From positions 63,458,439 to 63,522,438 of the forward strand of contig NC_134847.1 of NCBI RefSeq assembly GCF_965363235.1: DNA of 64,000 nucleotides, given 5' to 3'. The notes under the pieces were generated by a model. The model saw only the letters and a program-made list of their open reading frames with translations, ran no database searches and had not been told where the DNA came from. Source of the stretch: Mytilus galloprovincialis (Eukaryota; Mollusca; Bivalvia; Mytilida; Mytilidae). Both the position numbers and the translations under genes were made by a program. Shown one piece after another: positions 11,026-21,182 of the stretch (positions are counted from its first letter, which is position 1; every line of letters begins with the position of its first letter).

Positions 11026-13158
11026 GTTAATTTATGGAACGCCGTAGCTGCCTTATGTGTACTTGTTTTTAGATACGCTTATACTTTTCAATATATGCAC
11101 ATAGTTTTTCTATATATGCACATACTTTTTCTCTATATGCAAATAGTTTACTTTATATGCACATAGTTTACTTTATATGCACATAGTTTTTCTATATATG
11201 CACATAGTTTTTCTATATATGCACATAGTTTTACTATATATGCACATACTTTTTCTCTATACGCACATACTTGTTCTCTATATGCACATAGTTTACTTTA
11301 TATGCACATAGTTTTTCTCTATATGCACATCTGTTACTTATTCGTTTTTAATGCGCGGAAAATACGGTTGCACTTTGAATTAAATCGTTTTTCAATTGTG
11401 TTCATGTCTCTGGTGGTAACAATGTGTTCTTACAGATGAAATGACCCTATAAGCGCGATTGCAACCGTTCCAGTGCTCGGTTAATACCCTGTTACTTATT
11501 CACTTATAATACGTTTGTTGTACGTTGCACCTTTTAAAAAAGGATTTTCAATTGTGTCCGTGTCTTTGATGGTAACAATGTGTTTTAAAAAATGAAATTA
11601 CCCTATTAGCGCGCATGTACCCGTTCCAGCGCTCGGTTGACACCCTGTTATCTTTTCGTACCTATTCGTTACCTATTCACTTATAATACGTTTGTTGTAC
11701 GTTGCACCTTTTAGAAAAGGATTTTCAATTATGTCCATGTCTCAGGTGGTAACAATGTGTTCTTAGAGATGAAATAACCCTATTACTGCGTATGTACCCG
11801 TTCCAGCGCACGGTTAATACCCTGTTACCTATTCGTTACTTATTCGCTTATAATACGTTTGTAATACTTTTTATGTGTAGTGTAGTATGTTCAGACTTAT
11901 TTTTGTTTGTACGTTTTGGATGATTTTGTTTAAATATTCCATGTGTAATGGCAGTGTAAACATTCAGAGTTTGAATTTATTAAAATAGTAAATTTAACAT
12001 TTAAGAGAAAGCTGTACTTGTCACAAAGCTGCCACCAAAAAATAGGGACATTGCTTTAATCTACAATTTTCTATGACAATGATAAATGTTCATTAAGAAG
12101 AGCAAATTTTTATCTTTTATTCATCATATTTGATTTTCAACCATATTTGTCAGGGTTCTCCAAGGAAATTATGTGCAAAAGCAGAAACATGTAAATACTT
12201 TAATTTTATATAACAGGTAACAGATTATTTACCGAGCGCTGGAACGGGTACTTGCGTGCTAATAGGGTAATTTCATCTCTAAGAACACATTGTTACCACC
12301 AGAGACATGGACAAAATTGAAAATCCTTTTCTAAAAGGTGCAACGTACAACAAACGTATTAAAAGTGAATAGGTAACACGGTATTAACAGAGCGCTGGAA
12401 CTGGTGCATGCGCGCTAATAGGGTCATTTCATCTCTTAGAAAACATTATTACAACCAGAGATATGAACTTAATTGAAAATCCTTTTCTAAAAGGTTCTAC
12501 GTACAACAAACGTATTATAAGTGAATAGGTAACAGGGTATTAACCGAGCGCTGGAACGGGTACATGCGCGCTAATAGGGTAATTTCATTTTTTAAAACAC
12601 ATTGTTACCATCAAAGACACGGACACGATTGAAAATCCTTTTTTAAAAGGTGCAACGTACAACAAACGTATTATAAGTGAATAAGTAACAGGGTATTAAC
12701 CGAGCACTGGAACGGTTGCAATCGCGCTTATAGGGTCATTTCATCTGTAAGAACACATTGTTACCACCAGAGACATGAACACAATTGAAAAACGATTTAA
12801 TTCAAAGTGCAACCGTATACTCCGCGCATTAAAAACGAATAAGTAACAGATGTGCATATAGAGAAAAACTATGTGCATATAAAGTAAACTATGTGCATAT
12901 CTATAGAGAACAAGTATGTGCGTATAGAGAAAAAGTATGTGCATATATAGTAAAACTATGTGCATATATAGAAAAACTATGTGCATATATAGAAAAACTA
13001 TGTGCATATAAAGTAAACTATGTGCATATAAAGTAAACTATGTACATATAGAGAAAAAGTATGTGCATATATAGAAAAACTATGTGCATATATTGAAAAG
13101 TATAAGCGTATCTAAAAACAAGTACACATAAGGCAGCTACGGCGTTCCATATTAATTA
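11026..13158. mobile_element. Foldback-type element: long inverted repeat built from tandem units
   Basis: The left end reads TTATGGAACGCCGTAGCTGC and the right end is its near-perfect inverse, GCAGCTACGGCGTTCCATA. Moving inward, each arm has a block of about ten TATATGCACATAGTTTTTC minisatellite units and then about 155-175-bp tandem units marked by CCGTTCCAGCGCTCGG: three units in the left arm (near 11469, 11623 and 11800) and four in the right arm (near 12233, 12391, 12546 and 12702). A unique centre of about 380 bp (11833-12212) separates the arms. Tandem repeats inside long terminal inverted repeats are the hallmark of foldback elements. No transposase is visible. Confidence 0.8.
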
Positions 13159-13265
13159 CTCATTCGATATACTAAACACTAGAAATAACTTCTGTCAACT
13201 TATATAAACTCTCTTATTACAATAGATAACAATATTCGTTTACTTGGAAATAACCAAAACACACA

Positions 13266-13583
13266 TTTACAACACATGTGTTTAATAACATTATAAAATG
13301 AAGTACCCACGCCCGCAGATAGTAATTTCAACTTAATACCAGTATGAATGACTGTGTCAAAAGCTTTCTGAAAATCCACAAAGCAGGCATAAACCCTTCC
13401 ATCCTTTGAATTACAATATTTATCAAAAATACATTTAATAATAAACATGTGATCTGAAGTTCTAGCTTTTTTTGTAAAACCTAATTGACATTCATGAATT
13501 AATTTATATAAATAACATATTACAATTTCGTATTTGATGGCGATCTCATGTGATTGAAATGACATTTGTTTACATGTTTTCAA
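13266..13583 (-). pseudogene. LINE reverse transcriptase, N-terminal half
   Basis: The frame contains QLGFTKKARTSDHMFIIKCI (RT region 2) and ACFVDFQKAFDTV (motif A with catalytic Asp), then FYNVIKHM. It is the missing front half of the polymerase whose YADD box lies at about 10020, on the far side of the insertion. Upstream of QLGF the match to RT fades, so 5' truncation of the LINE probably lies near 13510-13583. Confidence 0.75.
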
Positions 13584-14558
13584 AGAGGAAGTTGAATAAC
13601 GTTGTGGTTTTTAGTTTCTGTTTTAAATAACCAAAACAATGACGAAATCAAAATGTTAAGCTCATCTGTTTGATCAGATTACCCCCCCCCCCCCCCTTTT
13701 TTTCTTTGCACTGTTCAATAAATAAATGATTTATACCAAAGTAAGATGACAAAAATTATATGTAATTAAGATTTCTATTTTAGACATAATAGCCTTGTAG
13801 TTTGAAATAATAGTTTTATCAAATTCTTCATTTAAACATAAATTATGTAAATAAACAACATTTCTTAATCATGATAAATCTGCATTTGTCCATGAACTAG
13901 GCTAACCAGATCATTATAATGGTATTCGTGATATCGAAAACATTGGTAATTCAAATGGAATTTCCGCCCTTTATTATTTAGCTTTGATTATTTATATATA
14001 TATATATATATATGCTGATATTTATTTTTTATCTTATCTTTGTATTGCTCATAATTATCTTCAACTTACTAAAATTTAAAAGGAAAAAATGATTTCAAAT
14101 AATATAACAGGATTTAGTTATAGACGTCATTAGCAGTCTTAGATAAGCATGACCTTGGAAAATGCTAAAATATATATTTATAATTACGTATATCCCAATA
14201 AATTTTCATAATTGATGTATAGCGATAAACAAGCTTAGTATAAATGTTTGAATTTATCAAAAACAAAATCAACGATCAAACAATATTCAAAGATCTTAAA
14301 AGGATATTGTCCTTTGATAAGAAAAAAGTTTATTCGTAGGATCAATAAGTTTACACTGATCTATCTGATTTCTTACTTTATATATGTTGTGTACAAGATG
14401 TAAGTTTGTACAAATTATAATTTGTACAGGGTTTTTGTACAAGTTATATAAGTTTTTTGTCACATATTTTTTTTGCAACAGGTGAAAAAAGTTTATCTTC
14501 TAAAATTAATCAGTTTAATTTCTTAAATTTAAATTGATATACTTCAACGTAACATTTA
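13584..14558. other. Intergenic AT-rich stretch
   Basis: No gene was seen. It includes a run of C at about 13682-13696 and an (AT)n tract at about 13993-14013. Confidence 0.5.
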
Positions 14559-14990
14559 GTATAAAAAAGAAGATGTGGTATGATTGCCAATGAGACAACT
14601 ATCCACAAAAGACCAAAATGACACAGACATTAACAACTATAGGTCACCGTACGGCCTTCAACAATGAGCAAAGCCCATACCGCATAGTCAGCTATAAAAG
14701 GCCCCGATAAGACAATGTAAAACAATTCAAACGAGAAAACTAACGGCCTTATTAAGGTAAAAAAAATGAACGAAAAACAAATATGTAACGCATAAACAAA
14801 CGACCACTGAATTACAGGCTCCGGACTTGGGACAGGCACATACATAAATAATGTGGCGGGGTTAAACATGTTAGCGGGATCCCAACCCTCCCCCTAACCT
14901 GGGACAGTGGTATAAAAGTACAACATAAGAACGAACTATAAAAATCAGTTGAAAAAGGCTTAACTCATCAGATGGACAAAAAATACAAGT
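14559..14990 (+). repeat. Dispersed repeat family A, fullest copy
   Basis: Landmarks in order are GAAGATGTGGTATGATTGCC, AATGAGACAACTATCCACAA, GGCCTTCAACAATGAGCAAA, CCATACCGCATAGTCAGC, TATAAAAGGCCCCGATAAGA, CGACCACTGAATTACAGG, ACATAAATAATGTGGCGGGG and CCCTAACCTGGGACAGTGG. At least nine further pieces occur in this window in both orientations. No coding capacity or terminal repeats were recognised; the class is unknown. Confidence 0.85.
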
Positions 14991-15309
14991 GGACGTGCCT
15001 TTTTTGTTGTCCAAAAACTGGAAACAAGGATTCCTGAATGGTTTAAATTTCTATTTTAATTTTTCTCCTTATACCAAAATTATATCCATAAAAAGTCTTT
15101 TTGTGTTCTTATTTTTTTTGTATCAATGCTAAGTATAAGACTATCATTTAGTCATGGAAATATGACAGAAATATGCAAAACAAAAGACTGTGTACATGTA
15201 CTTGTATCATCCATTTGTGTTTAAGCGACTCATAAAACACTGATAACTTTTACAAAAATTCTAGTAAGTGAGGAATAAGCCAGCCAAAGAAATTGTTGTT
15301 TTCAAAACA

Positions 15310-15560
15310 GCAATTCAGTCATACAAGTATCCGTACACGTAAAAAATTTCAAGCAAGCACTAGATAGTTCTTGCGTGAACGTCTAGGTACACGTACCAGT
15401 ACACGTGCGACAGCAAAATCTCAACAAATATCTAGACGTTTCTTCGTGTACGTGTACGTGTGGCTACAAGTACCCGTACAAGTACAAGTTTCCAATCTCA
15501 ACCTCTCTAATAATTTGAGCATTACAACTTGTACACAACATATAAACAGTAACGTAAAAA
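15310..15560. repeat. GTACACGT-rich imperfect inverted repeats
   Basis: Many overlapping GTACACGT, CGTGTACG and AAGTACCCGTACAAGTAC words form several partly pairing palindromes. The 66-codon frame here is low in complexity and does not look like a gene. Confidence 0.5.
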
Positions 15561-15638
15561 TGAGGGTGTAATGTCAAATTAAACAGCAAAACTTTAAACC
15601 CAAAAATCCGTGTATCTATGTTAGAATATAGCAACAGG

Positions 15639-16948
15639 CAGGGCCGTATCTAGCCTCTTTTAATAGTGAGGCAAAATATAAACGCCGAGCGTAGCGAGGC
15701 GAAAATTTTTTGGAGAGGGGTCTGGGGCCCCCAGAAGCTCTGAGGAAAATAACGCAAAATCGTGCATTCTGAGCGTTTCCCGGACTCTATCTTCAATGAA
15801 ACATAATTAATTTTTAGCTATTCTTTTCGACAATATTCTGTTCTCAAATCAAACACATTGATTCATTTTAATTTAAGACTTTTAGGTTTTAGGGACAACA
15901 TTAAAAGACCGATATGTAGGATGAAGCAAAAATCGTAATTCTCATAATCATTAATACCGGATCTGTCTGTCTGTTCTTGTCTTGTACTGAGCTTAGACTT
16001 TGGTGAATTTTTATGATTAGATTAAAATATAGTGACAGTGCAGCATTATACTTTGAGTACTAGTACAGCTTAAATCGACACTAGGGACCATCTTGATCGT
16101 GTTCACGGTATTAATGATTCTTTTATTGTTGAATACCCTCCAACAACTATTAAGAACAGGAATACAAACTTTGACCATTGATCATTTGTATTTTTTCTAT
16201 GCATTGACTTTGTGTACGATAAGGCCCCTTGCACGTTTACTCTATATTCCTTTATTTTCTGTTAAAGTGTCTGAACACGACTTAATGCAAGTTGAACCGT
16301 TCAATGTAAAAGGTCATATGGCAATACAATGTTTATTTTTTTCAAATTATTTGATACCAGGAAATTGGTGACCTTACTTTAATTTAAACCATGTCAGCTA
16401 TCTAGTTTTATCTACAAACACACAGTTTTGGATTCTTTGAAATCAAGTGCAATTCTCCATGCAGAAACGACCTTTTTTTCTGTGTGTAGGCAGTCTCTTT
16501 GAAATCAAGTGCAATTCTCCATGCAGAAACGACCTTTTTTTCTGTGTCTAGGCAGTCATCAGTAGCATTGTATAGTCAAAAAATATTTTCCCGCACAATG
16601 TCTGGACATCGGTTGACATGTAACATTGCAAAACCTGACGTTTACAAATGAGAATCAACACTCAGACTAGTCATTAAGTATTGGACAATAAATGAACAAA
16701 AGACAAACGCGGAACACAAAAGTACAAACAATAGACCATCAACTCTGAAACTAAAAGTAAAATAGAAACATGGACCACGAACAACATGCAGGGGCAACAC
16801 CAGATAGTGAAGATAACTTGCTTCTTGCATGACTCTTTTAGTGAAAACAATTTGATATGAAGACAATCTTTTGTTTCAGTTTTTTTTTTTTTTTAAATTT
16901 CAAACATGAGGCATTTGCCTCATTTGCCTCAATGTAGTTACGGCCCTG
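15639..16948. mobile_element. hAT-like non-autonomous DNA transposon with 5-bp target duplication
   Basis: The left terminus CAGGGCCGTATCTAGCCTC and right terminus (inverted) CAGGGCCGTAACTACATTGA form terminal inverted repeats. ACAGG flanks the element exactly on both sides (15634-15638 and 16949-16953), a 5-bp target duplication. Some hAT groups are known to give 5-bp duplications. The interior has no transposase frame and includes a 62-bp tandem duplication. Confidence 0.8.
16434..16557. repeat. 62-bp tandem duplication
   Basis: TCTTTGAAATCAAGTGCAAT starts at 16434 and again at 16496. The two copies are nearly identical, which points to a recent event inside the hAT-like element. Confidence 0.9.
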
Positions 16949-17159
16949 ACAGGTTTCAGTGATTTAGGTAACGAAATCCCTGACTTACAATTTAACAGTT
17001 ACAAATAGACTACGCTCAACTGAATCTAAACCGTCAGTCTACATGATCGAGTTGGGAAATTTACAGACACGAGGATATGGAACCAGTTTGGTAATCAACA
17101 CACCACAAGAAGAGACAAAAAAAAGAAGACATCAATAACTGGATTACAGTACAGTATCA

Positions 17160-17260
17160 AGTCGGCAAAGGTACTGGTAAAGGTGCACAATGAGTGGCCA
17201 TAGGAATACCTGCAACATGTCGATAACTTTAGTACAGAAACGTACATAAATGTTTTAATG
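17160..17260 (+). repeat. Short dispersed repeat (GTGCACAAT..GCCCATAGGAATAC)
   Basis: GTGCACAATGAGTGGCCATA and GGAATACCTGCAAC match a second piece at about 49320-49365 (GTGCACAATTGGTGCCCATA). The class is unknown. Confidence 0.5.
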
Positions 17261-18447
17261 AGAAAATTAATAGCTGAAATCATTTTATCATTATTTCAGT
17301 ATGTTTATTTCGCATATCTTTCTTGGTTTAGATATCCAATTCAGTGCCAATCTGCCTAAGATTCAAGCAGTGGTGAAAACATGACAAACAAAAACCAACA
17401 CAAGTTGACATTTAACTATGTTCAAACTGTATACTAGTGCACGAATATAACATTCGTTTCCTTGTCCTGTTCTGGTAATTTTAAGATATAATTTGGTTTA
17501 AATCCGGCACTAGAAATTAAATATTATAGGGACAGAGCTCCAGATAAGAATTCACAAATTGGGGTTTTTACCCACCATTTTTTTTACGTAATTGGGTGAT
17601 AAAGATTTTTAATTGCATTATCAATTTCAGTTCACCCCTCAAGCAAATATCAAATTGGGTTTTTAACCACTAAGCTCCTTTATGTATTGAGTTTTTTCAT
17701 CAACACAATATTGAATATTCAGGCATGTTATATATAATCACAATATATCAACCTCAGATGTTTTTCCATCTTAAATATGTGCTAGCTGTTTTATTTAGTT
17801 TATTCACTGACGAGCAGTGTAAATTTTATTTATGTCCCGTTTTAAACGTTCTTCCAGTTTTTTATTTTCTCACAACTTGTATAAACTGCAGCTGGTGTCA
17901 CTAGTCGGACAGTAACGAATTACCTTTCTAGATCCCATATGATCACCCTACAGTTTAGTTGGGATAGACGTGGGCCGGCTAAGTGTTTAGATTTTTATGT
18001 GATATTTAGGTGCTGTAAGAAAGTACTTTCATCTATTTGCCAGACCTACTTTAAAAAAAAAAATAAGTAGTTCCCAGATTTGAGATATACCTTTCACTTT
18101 TTCCAACTGATTTCGTTTTTGACGTAACCTTGTGTTTATCTTTCTAGCAATGTTCTTGTTAAGGTATGCAAACACGCACGTGCGTTTGATGGATGCTTCA
18201 TAAAAACACTAGCTGAGTTTTGTTATTATCATAACTTTCCCTAAGCCACAGGAGTTTGAAATCCTATCAATAACGGGTAAAAAATATACTATAAAAAAAA
18301 ACATGTGGACATTTACTTTTGTTTTAAATCATTGTATGTTATGATAAGTCCCGAGTAATTCGAAAAAATATGACAACATGACACACGCTAATTGGATAAA
18401 CCCCGAGAAGATCGAAATATTTTCATATTCACGTGTAGTCTCGATTA

Positions 18448-18478
18448 CCCAGACGCACATTTAAATATAGCGTCTGGG
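18448..18478. repeat. Small hairpin, with a diverged inverted copy at 22078-22132
   Basis: CCCAGACGC and GCGTCTGGG pair across 13 bases. The wider block (CACGTGTAGTCTCGATTACC and onward) reappears inverted near 22078-22132, so the two may be ends of an element nested in the 17533-22446 element. Confidence 0.5.
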
Positions 18479-19009
18479 GTGATTAACCGGACTGGTCAAA
18501 TATTTATAGGGGGCGTAACAAATAATTAAATATAGAACATATCTATAAATAGCACTTCCGTTATCCCCAACATGATTTAAAAAACAACAGCAGAAAACAG
18601 TGTAGTATATGTACTTGTAGCTCACTTTATGTTGGCCAACTTGCTGATGGGAAATTCTAATACAAACGTCAAATAAATAAAACTGCTTAAAAAAATATTT
18701 CACACGTATTCCTGTTCTCGAAGTTCTTGTCTGAAACCACAGGCCTTAAATGTGTTATATTTTAAGGTACAAAAATGTATATAGGAATTTTTTTTTCAGC
18801 GACAAGTGCCTGTGTCTGAAACTGAGTGATTTATAAACATGTAATAAAGATCCAAGAGTCAAAATTAAGCTTTAATTGGCCGTACTTAAATATATTCAGA
18901 TTTCGGATATTGTTTTCGTTGATTAAAAGTACTTTATATAAATTTTACTCTTTTCATGGTTTTTATCTTCGACTTGATCATTAACTACTTTTCCAGTTTT
19001 GGCTGGTTG

Positions 19010-19101
19010 TGTCACCCCTGGTTTCCCCATTACCTGGGTACCGCAGACGGCGGCACCCAAACGCCCTCCTCGTTTTATTCTGAGGCCTAGTTACGGCCCT
19101 G
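19010..19101. mobile_element. Right end of a second hAT-like copy
   Basis: GAGGCCTAGTTACGGCCCTG at 19082-19101 matches the right terminus of the element at 15639-16948. No matching left end was found, so only a fragment remains. Confidence 0.5.
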
Positions 19102-19617
19102 TGCAACTGAATATTATAGCACTCGTCATAGAGGGATCCACCCCATTTTTTTCGTAGGAAAAATGTGGTTGATTATGTAGGGAAACACTGTAGCACGAGT
19201 GATTGTAGTTCCCCTCCCTAATAACAAGTTCTGGATTTGCCACTGTGTACAGAGGCTACCACGCTCTCTGTACGCTTCAAAAGGGGTCCGTAGGAGGACC
19301 GTTATACTTAAATCTACATTTCTGCTTCAATAGTTCAACGGGCTGTAAATTAGGACCTCCTTTTTATAATCATTGTTAATTTCTTTTCATCCTGAACATT
19401 ACCATTATTTACCACAAGACGATAAAAAAGCAACCAAAGATTAAACTATTTTATATTATTGCACACCTGTCCACTTTATTCCCTTATCTTCATACTATAA
19501 AATACCATTATTCTCTCTTTGTATTGTATCACATCGTCCTGAACATGCATGAAATAATTGTCACTGGGCGTCAAGGAACCAACCATCAGTATATTGTGTC
19601 ACCGTTAGTCTCTATTC

Positions 19618-19623
19618 TTTATT
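19618..19623 (-). promoter_or_regulatory. Polyadenylation signal AATAAA for the candidate gene
   Basis: The plus strand reads TTTATT here, giving AATAAA on the minus strand about 36 bases past the stop codon at 19659. Confidence 0.35.
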
Positions 19624-19658
19624 TTTTATCCATTTTTCCTTGTTTTGTCTCATTATTC

Positions 19659-20199
19659 TTATTTCTGTAAATTCCTGTCATAACTTATAATGTCCTTTTT
19701 TTTATATAAATCTGATGCACTCACCTTACAAAAAACACATATCAAGTTACGTCTATGTAAAGAAAAACATCTCATACAAATACTATAAGATTGCGTATGT
19801 AGAAAAACTTCCTTAACAAGTATAACTGGCAGATCAGCGAAATCACACAATGAGCCAATTCCATTTTCATTTACAAAATTAATTGATCTTAAAACTGCAA
19901 ACGACAGAATAGTCTGAATGTTTTTAGCTGTTACACCAATAATCGCCTAATCCTTTTAGGAAGAAAATATTTAGGAACCAACCTTCATACAAAACTACTT
20001 TGCCAGTGAAGCCCGTGTCCATGGAAAAATATAGAACTTAACCAGTCAGTCATGAAACCCAATACTCTTTGAATGCATGTTTGAATCATGTACATGGAAA
20101 AGATGGAATGGGATTTATCTCATACTGCATAGTTACTTGTAAAAAAGATAATGACTCAAAAGTGTATTCTACTTCTCCAACTCTTATAATTTCCATCAT
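19659..20199 (-). CDS. Candidate small two-exon gene, CxxC-x9-CxxC protein, unknown function
   Basis: Minus-strand exon 20137-20199 starts ATGATGGAA and encodes 21 residues (MMEIIRVGEVEYTFESLSFL then Q). It follows a polypyrimidine-AG site and ends CAA|GTAACT. The next open exon begins after ATTAG| at 19946, phase 0, and runs to a TAA ending at 19659. Together they give about 117 residues. The second exon contains CMRC-x9-CVFC, a possible zinc-binding pair of CxxC motifs, then a basic tail. An alternative donor, AAG|GTGAGT, lies at 19725/19724. AATAAA on the minus strand at 19618-19623 sits about 36 bases past the stop. A stop precedes the ATG in frame. The family is not recognised. It lies inside a 4.9-kb terminal-repeat element, so it may be the element's own gene, a captured gene or chance. 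Confidence 0.33.
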
Positions 20200-20264
20200 G
20201 TATTAGCCTACAATAAAGGACAGATTCACAAGAACAAAAACTTCTCATGTGAACCTTTTAAATA

Positions 20265-20425
20265 AAGAATAAGGAAATTGGTATGATTGCTAACGAGACA
20301 ACAACCCAGTAGAGTTCAAATGACATGGATATACGCAAATGTGATCACTGCATGGCCTTCAATATTAAGAAAACTCCCTACCATATAGTCAACTATAAAA
20401 GGGCCCGACATGAAAATGAGATACA
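20265..20425 (+). repeat. Dispersed repeat family A copy
   Basis: TTGGTATGATTGCTAACGAG, GGCCTTCAATATTAAG and CATATAGTCAACTATAAAAG match the family copy at 14559. Confidence 0.75.
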
Positions 20426-21084
20426 TTTCAACCATAAAAACTAACTGTTTAATTGTTCATATGATTTTAAATTTGTTAATACAAATCTAACTTCCCTACC
20501 ATATCTGACAATAATGTGTTTCTTGATATTTGTTTCATTTAATCAATATACGTCTGTTGGGTTTTTTTTCGCTTTGTGGCGCCTGTCAAAATAATGTATA
20601 TCCAACATGTTTGGTACTGTGATCTATTTATACTGATTGATGCTTCAGTAATTAAAAAAAAATCTTTCAGTTTGAACTTTGTTCTTATAAAATTGAAGCA
20701 TGATTGTTTATGATACAATGAAAATCCTGAATATTACATGTTTTTTAATTCTTCACATTTTACACATAAAATCTGTGTCCATAAATCATCATTGGTTTGT
20801 CTACAAAAGAAAGTAAATATTAAAATCATATTAATTTTTAGTCACCAGCATAGCATATATATGAAAAACAAATTGTTTAAAAAAAACCATCATAGAAATA
20901 TATTGTATAAATTATTGTCCTGGGGCAAGTGAATCCCGCTTTAGGGTGCAATATTATCTTGCTGCGTTGAAGACCCGACCCATTGGTGGCATTAAACTGT
21001 TTACTGCTTTTTGGTCGGGTTGCCCAGTGTCTCTTTGACACATTCCCTGTTTGTTTTCTCTATTCAAACCAAGAATGGATTTTT

Positions 21085-21182
21085 CTCTCTTTTTTGAAGG
21101 CCATACAGTTGCCTATAATTACTCACATCCAATTCATTTGAACTTGAGTGGATAGTTGGTATTCATACTACATCTCCTTATT
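21085..21182 (-). repeat. Dispersed repeat family A copy, inverted
   Basis: TTGAAGGCCATACAGTTGCC and GGATAGTTGGTATTCATACT are the reverse complement of the 5' part of family A. Confidence 0.6.

Larger units (their letters stand above)
10230..13265. mobile_element. ~3-kb insertion in the LINE reverse transcriptase
   Basis: RT homology stops at about 10229 (reading back from MYESSKSC) and resumes at about 13266 (FYNVIKHM). Similar ACA(A/C)ATGT text at both edges may be a decayed target duplication. Most of the insertion is the palindrome at 11026-13158. The remainder (10230-11025) has no recognisable coding sequence. Confidence 0.6.
8222..13583 (-). mobile_element. 5'-truncated LINE (non-LTR retrotransposon), split by a ~3-kb insertion
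   Basis: On the minus strand the order is reverse-transcriptase N-terminal half (13583 to about 13266), a foreign insertion (about 13265 to 10230), reverse-transcriptase C-terminal half with zinc-knuckle tail (about 10229 to 8780), a 3' untranslated region (8779 to about 8250), and a TTATC-type microsatellite tail (8226-8250). No apurinic endonuclease domain is present, so the copy is 5' truncated. A one-base frame change separates the RT motif-B region (near 10100-10150) from the downstream ORF. The C-terminal zinc-binding pattern and microsatellite tail suggest the Jockey/L2/R1 assemblage; the clade is not resolved. Confidence 0.85.

Noticed and set aside
12741-13007. 88-codon minus frame with repeated MHIVFLY peptides
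   Set aside because: It is the translation of the TATATGCACATAG minisatellite in the foldback arm.
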